Part shown: in pieces, positions 4,867-8,608 of the stretch
Numbering within the stretch: position 1 is the stretch's first letter
Layout: every line of letters starts with the position of its first letter
Source of the DNA: UBA1858 sp965658595
Lineage (GTDB): Bacteria; Pseudomonadota; Gammaproteobacteria; UBA4575
Assembly (NCBI GenBank): GCA_965658595.1
Contig: CBFHSW010000001.1
Coordinates: 1-8,608, forward strand
Direction of reading: 5' to 3'
DNA: 8,608 nucleotides
Made by a program: the position numbers and the translations under genes
Notes under the pieces: generated by a model
Told to the model about the DNA's origin: nothing
Databases searched by the model: none
The model's input: the letters and a program-made list of their open reading frames with translations, nothing else

Positions 4867-6150
4867 TTACTGATTATTTTTCGAGATCGATGTTTGCCCG
4901 TGCATATGGGATATCAATGCCTTGGGTATCTGAATACTCCCATCTGCATTTTGATAATTTTCAAGAATCGCTACTAAGGTGCGTCCAACTGCTAACCCCG
5001 ATCCATTCAAGGTGTGTAATAATTGTGGCTTAGCCTCATTCTCACGCCAGCGAGCTTTCATTCTACGTGCCTGGAAATCCAAGAAATTACTGCAGGATGA
5101 AATTTCACGATAGGTATTTTGTGCCGGCAACCACACTTCTAGGTCGATAGTTTTTGCCGCCGAAAATCCCAAATCTCCACCGCATAAAGTCACTGCTCTG
5201 TAGGGCAATTCTAATGCTTGTAATACCGCTTCTGCATGTGAAACCAGCTCATCAAAAGCTTGCCATGAGTGCTCTGGATGGACTAACTGCACTAGCTCCA
5301 CTTTTTCGAACTGATGTTGACGAATTAGACCACGTGTATCTCGACCGTATGAACCAGCTTCGGAACGGAAACAAGGTGTATGACTGACATATTTAAGTGG
5401 CAATTGGTCAGCTGAGGCAATTTCGTCTCGCCAAATATTCGTCACAGGAACTTCAGCCGTCGGAATCAAATAATATTCATTATCCACGTCGAGTCGAAAT
5501 AGATCTTCTTTAAACTTGGGTAATTGCCCTGTGCCTCGCAAGCTTTCTTCATTGACTATATAAGGCACATGTACTTCCGTATATCCATGCGCACGTGTAT
5601 GCATATCAATCATAAACTGTATCAATGCTCGATGGAGTCTAGCCACATCTCCCTGCATCACAGTGAAACGTGACCCAGTAATTTTTGCCCCTAATTCAAA
5701 ATCAACTTGATTGAGCTGTTCGCCTATATCGACATGGTCTTTGACTTCAAAATCAAATTCTCTTACTTCCCCCCAAGTATGAAGTAACTCATTATCCTCT
5801 TCATTCTTTCCTGCAGGCACTGAGTCATCGGGTAAATTGGGTATTTCTGCAAGCCATTGATTAAGTTCATTCTGCAATATCTGAAATTGTTGCTCTTTAT
5901 CTTTTAATTGTTGCGATAAAGCGTCCATTTCTATCTTCAAGTCAGTAATATCCTGCCCCTGCCCCTTAGCCTTACCAATTTCTTTAGAACGTTGATTGCG
6001 AATACTCTGTAGTTCTTGCGTCTCAACTTGCAATGACTTGCGAAGACTTTCTTTCGCATTATATTGGTCTACATCTAATGAATAGCCTTTACGTTGTAGC
6101 TTTTCGGCAACCGCCTGTATATCGCTTCGGAGTATTTTGGGGTCTAACAT
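4867..6150 (-). CDS. serS: Seryl-tRNA synthetase
   Basis: Class II aminoacyl-tRNA synthetase that charges serine onto tRNA-Ser; cytoplasmic homodimer. With the start at ATG 6150 (MLDPKILRSD) it is 427 residues, close to the 430 of E. coli. An N-terminal antiparallel coiled coil, about residues 30-100, grips the long variable arm of tRNA-Ser. TAEVP at 231-235 helps bind serine. Motif 2 (FRSEAGSYGRDTRG, from 261) and motif 3 (LNGSGLAVGRTL, 381-392) are intact. The frame stays open 25 codons further to ATG 6225, but that extension lies inside crcB in another frame and does not resemble SerRS, so it is rejected. No ribosome binding site is visible; 13 bp separate it from the crcB stop, suggesting translation coupled to crcB. 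A matching tRNA-Ser lies in the same window. Confidence 0.97.
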   Translation of the reverse strand: MLDPKILRSDIQAVAEKLQRKGYSLDVDQYNAKESLRKSLQVETQELQSIRNQRSKEIGKAKGQGQDITDLKIEMDALSQQLKDKEQQFQILQNELNQWLAEIPNLPDDSVPAGKNEEDNELLHTWGEVREFDFEVKDHVDIGEQLNQVDFELGAKITGSRFTVMQGDVARLHRALIQFMIDMHTRAHGYTEVHVPYIVNEESLRGTGQLPKFKEDLFRLDVDNEYYLIPTAEVPVTNIWRDEIASADQLPLKYVSHTPCFRSEAGSYGRDTRGLIRQHQFEKVELVQLVHPEHSWQAFDELVSHAEAVLQALELPYRAVTLCGGDLGFSAAKTIDLEVWLPAQNTYREISSCSNFLDFQARRMKARWRENEAKPQLLHTLNGSGLAVGRTLVAILENYQNADGSIQIPKALISHMHGQTSISKNNQ

Positions 6151-6163
6151 AAGATTGTTTAAT

Positions 6164-6541
6164 TTAGTTAAATAGGGATTTAGCCAGAAATAATCCTGCA
6201 CCGGCAGCAATAATACAGAGAACAACGCTCAAAACAATATTCAATATCATGAGAAGATATTCGCCATTCATAAAATATGTGACGCTGTGACCAGAGAAAC
6301 TAGAAAAAGTCGTAAAGCCACCCAATAGACCGACTAAAATTGCTGCACGAATTTCACTGCTAACCTCACATTGATGAATTAACACCAGTGTTAAAAAACC
6401 CATTAAGAAAGAGCCGATAATGTTCACTGCCATTATACCTAATGGCAAAGATAAGGAATGCATTTGATCTATACGTGTACTCATTAGATAACGCAAAACA
6501 GAACCAATGGCACCTCCCATAGCAATCCATATCATACCCAT
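6164..6541 (-). CDS. crcB: CrcB/Fluc fluoride ion channel
   Basis: 125 residues, typical length. Fluc proteins form dual-topology dimers in the inner membrane and export fluoride passively. Family motifs: GGAIGSVLRYL at 9-19, LPLGIMAVNIIGSFLMG at about 32-48 with the conserved Asn 40, and GLLGGFTTFSSFS at 71-83 carrying the Phe residues that line the pore. There are four membrane helices. The ATG at 6541 has AAGAGGG at 6548-6554 six bases upstream. It is the first gene of a crcB-serS pair. The upstream gap to glcD is only 53 bp, too short for a crcB-type fluoride riboswitch, so expression is probably not fluoride-gated through that element. A TTGACA hexamer on the minus strand at 6596-6601, inside the start of glcD, may be the -35 box. 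Confidence 0.96.
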   Translation of the reverse strand: MGMIWIAMGGAIGSVLRYLMSTRIDQMHSLSLPLGIMAVNIIGSFLMGFLTLVLIHQCEVSSEIRAAILVGLLGGFTTFSSFSGHSVTYFMNGEYLLMILNIVLSVVLCIIAAGAGLFLAKSLFN

Positions 6542-6547
6542 TGTATA

Positions 6548-6554
6548 CCCTCTT
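6548..6554 (-). promoter_or_regulatory. Ribosome binding site of crcB
   Basis: AAGAGGG on the minus strand, six bases before the ATG at 6541. It confirms the start and probably serves translation of the coupled serS too. Confidence 0.6.
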
Positions 6555-6594
6555 TTATTAGCTAAAGCACCTGTAATTAAGGTATTCTCATATC

Positions 6595-8052
6595 ATGTCA
6601 AAACAACTCAATATCAAACAGCTTTTTTCTGACTGTCTGCCTGTAGAAAGCATCTTAGACAGTGAAGAAACACTCAAACCTTACGAGTGTGATGCGCTTA
6701 CAGCATACAAGACTATCCCTATGGCGGTCTTATTACCAGAGACCAATACTCAAGTCATTGATGTCATAAAACGCTGTCATCGTGAACATATACCCATTGT
6801 CACACGAGGCGCAGGCACTGGCCTTTCCGGTGGGGCCAATCCAATTAATCATGGGATCATATTGAATCTAGCCAAACTCAATCAGATACATGAAATCAAT
6901 CAAAATCAACAATTTGCACGCGTGGGCCCGGGAGTTCGCAATTTATCGATCTCTGAGGCGGCTAGTCCCTATGGTCTTTATTATGCACCAGATCCATCTT
7001 CTCAAATTGCTTGCACTATAGGTGGCAATATCGCTGAAAATTCAGGTGGTGTGCATTGTCTGAAATACGGACTCACCGTCCATAATATTCTCGAAATTAC
7101 ATATGTGAATTATGCTGGTGAAATAATAGTCGCTGGCAGTCAATGTTATGATACTCCTGGTTATGATGTATTGGCCTTGCTAACAGGCTCTGAGGGCATG
7201 TTGGGTATCATATTAGAGGCTAAGGTTCGACTATTACCCAAGCCAGAACAAAATGAACTTATTCTAATAGCCTTCAATAACATTCATCATGCCGGTCAAG
7301 CGGTGGCTGATATTATCGCTAGTGGTGTTATTCCAGCAGGACTGGAAATGATGGATCAGTCAGTGATTAAAGCTACAGAAAATTTTTGTCAGCCCGGTTA
7401 TCCACTGGATGCTCAAGCTATTCTTTTGTGTGAATTAGACGGCTATGGAGATACTCTGGCAAGAGAAGTTGATAAAGTCATACAACAGTGTGAACAGCAT
7501 CATGCAAGCTCAATTCAAATCGCTACTAGTGATGAGGAAAAAGAGATATTTTGGCGTGGCCGCAAGTCAGCTTTTCCTGCCATCGGTCGTCTAGCACCTG
7601 ACTACTTATGTATGGATGGAACCATCCCAAGAAAATATCTGGCGGATGTTTTACAACAAATTCATGAATACTCCAAAGAGCTTAACTTAGATGTTGCGAA
7701 TGTATTTCATGCGGGTGATGGAAATCTTCATCCTCTCATTATGTACGATGCAAACATCGAAGGTGAACAACAACGCGCTGAAGAGCTAGGTAGTCGAATC
7801 TTACAATTATGCGTTAAAGTCGGTGGAACAATTACAGGCGAGCATGGTGTTGGGGTCGAAAAACTCAACCAAATGTGTGTCCAGTTTAGTCGTGCTGAAT
7901 TAGATCAATTTGCGCGTTTGAAATATGCTTTTGATGAAGACATGTTACTCAATCCCGGCAAAGTCATACCTACTTTACAAAGGTGCGCTGAGTTTGGTGC
8001 CATGCATGTGCATAAAGGTGAGATGCCTTTCAAAGAACTACCGCGTTTTTAG
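6595..8052 (+). CDS. glcD: Glycolate oxidase, FAD-binding subunit GlcD
   Basis: 485 residues (E. coli GlcD 499). It is the catalytic subunit that oxidises glycolate (and D-lactate) to glyoxylate as part of GlcDEF, passing electrons to the respiratory chain. The N-terminal PCMH-type FAD domain has the pyrophosphate-binding loop RGAGTGLSGGANP at 71-83, then PDPSSQ at 132-137 and TIGGNIAENSGGVHCLKYG at 141-159. The C-terminal oxidase domain has FHAGDGNLHPL starting near 371 and GGTITGEHGVG at 410-420, including active-site His residues, and ends in LNPGKVIPT. The start ATG 6595 has only a weak AAGG 12 bases upstream; the leader shared with the divergent crcB is 53 bp. It is followed after 3 bp by glcE, so the two are in one operon. 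Confidence 0.95.
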   Translation: MSKQLNIKQLFSDCLPVESILDSEETLKPYECDALTAYKTIPMAVLLPETNTQVIDVIKRCHREHIPIVTRGAGTGLSGGANPINHGIILNLAKLNQIHEINQNQQFARVGPGVRNLSISEAASPYGLYYAPDPSSQIACTIGGNIAENSGGVHCLKYGLTVHNILEITYVNYAGEIIVAGSQCYDTPGYDVLALLTGSEGMLGIILEAKVRLLPKPEQNELILIAFNNIHHAGQAVADIIASGVIPAGLEMMDQSVIKATENFCQPGYPLDAQAILLCELDGYGDTLAREVDKVIQQCEQHHASSIQIATSDEEKEIFWRGRKSAFPAIGRLAPDYLCMDGTIPRKYLADVLQQIHEYSKELNLDVANVFHAGDGNLHPLIMYDANIEGEQQRAEELGSRILQLCVKVGGTITGEHGVGVEKLNQMCVQFSRAELDQFARLKYAFDEDMLLNPGKVIPTLQRCAEFGAMHVHKGEMPFKELPRF

Positions 8053-8055
8053 ATC

Positions 8056-8608
8056 ATGCAAGATAACGACATCACCGAATTGTTACAACAACAAGTAACA
8101 ACCGCCTCACAACATAAACAAGCCGTAAATATTATTGGCGGTAACAGCAAACTATTTTATGGAAATTCCCCTCAAATTGATAATCAACTTGAGTCGATAA
8201 GTACTGCTGAACATACTGGCATTGTTGATTATGAACCCTCTGAACTCTACATCACGGCACGCAGTGGTACGCCATTAAAAAACCTTGAAAAAATACTTGC
8301 TGAGAAACAACAAATGCTGCCTTTTGAGCCGGCATCATTTACTGATACAGCCACCATAGGTGGCACGGTAGCCTGTGGCATTTCTGGGCCAAGAAGACCT
8401 TTCTCTGGAGCTTGCAGAGATAGCATTCTAGGTGTTGATATCATTAACGGCCTCGGTGAATCACTATCTTTTGGTGGTCATGTAATGAAAAACGTTGCTG
8501 GTTATGATGTCTCACGGGGTATGTGTGGATCTCTTGGTACTCTAGGATTGATTACGCAAGTTCGCCTCCACGTGCTTCCAAAACCAGATATAGAGAGCAC
8601 TGTGGTCA
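8056..8608 (+). CDS. glcE: Glycolate oxidase FAD-binding subunit GlcE, N-terminal part (cut by window edge)
   Basis: The first 184 codons are present; E. coli GlcE has 350. GlcE is the second flavin-type subunit of the glycolate oxidase complex. Matching blocks: IIGGNSKLFYG near 26-36, GIVDYEPSELYITARSGTPL at 55-74, QMLPFEP at 86-92, TIGGTVACGISGPRRP at 100-115, RDSILGVDIINGLG at 121-134, FGGHVMKNVAGYDVSR at 139-154, and GSLGTLGLITQVRLHVLPKP at 158-177. Residue 155 is Gly where E. coli has Leu (SRLMVGS against SRGMCGS here). No ribosome binding site is visible; the ATG is three bases after the glcD stop, so translation is presumably coupled. An iron-sulfur subunit gene glcF would be expected to follow outside the window. 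Confidence 0.95.
   Translation, partial: MQDNDITELLQQQVTTASQHKQAVNIIGGNSKLFYGNSPQIDNQLESISTAEHTGIVDYEPSELYITARSGTPLKNLEKILAEKQQMLPFEPASFTDTATIGGTVACGISGPRRPFSGACRDSILGVDIINGLGESLSFGGHVMKNVAGYDVSRGMCGSLGTLGLITQVRLHVLPKPDIESTVV

Noticed and set aside
5154..5387. 77-codon plus-strand frame within serS
   Set aside because: It is antisense to conserved SerRS coding sequence around motif 2 and has no independent signals.
6542..6594. Fluoride riboswitch in front of crcB
   Set aside because: The gap to the divergent glcD is only 53 bp and shows none of the crcB-motif conserved segments.
8247..8444. 65-codon minus-strand frame within glcE
   Set aside because: It is antisense to strongly conserved GlcE coding sequence.

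Overview
The window looks like chromosomal DNA of an AT-rich gammaproteobacterium. The pointers are glycolate oxidase genes glcD-glcE, a YccA-type FtsH modulator, a YajQ-family protein, a CrcB fluoride channel directly upstream of serS, and a DUF423/YgdD protein. Start sites are served by ordinary GGAG-type ribosome binding sites or by tight coupling. I cannot name the genus from sequence alone. No phage, transposase, CRISPR or toxin-antitoxin genes are visible.

Left part (1-2186): the N-terminal end of a dihydroorotase-type amidohydrolase on the minus strand enters the window at its left edge. Then comes about 1.9 kb that is mostly non-coding and AT-rich. It holds a minus-strand tRNA-Ser(UGA), a probable 24-residue membrane peptide gene with its own promoter and a strong ribosome binding site, several short palindromes, and a heptamer (ATCTAGC) that recurs five times in one orientation.

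Middle part (2187-4866): yccA on the plus strand ends at a strong intrinsic terminator whose U-tract runs straight into the ribosome binding site of a 61-residue two-helix membrane protein. Next is minus-strand yajQ, divergent from a DUF423 membrane protein, which overlaps the end of a minus-strand MOSC-domain gene tail to tail. The 311-bp gap after that contains a plus-strand intrinsic terminator with no plus-strand gene in front of it, preceded by two further hairpins. This is a candidate small RNA.

Right part (4867-8608): serS and crcB form a minus-strand pair (transcribed crcB then serS, 13 bp apart). Divergent from crcB, 53 bp away, glcD and glcE (cut by the window edge) form the start of a glycolate oxidase operon, the membrane-associated flavoenzyme that oxidises glycolate to glyoxylate.

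Most of the window is ordinary housekeeping content. I see no clear new multi-gene system. The two items best worth follow-up are the 24-residue membrane peptide gene (760-834, minus) and the orphan-terminator small-RNA candidate (about 4708-4796, plus).
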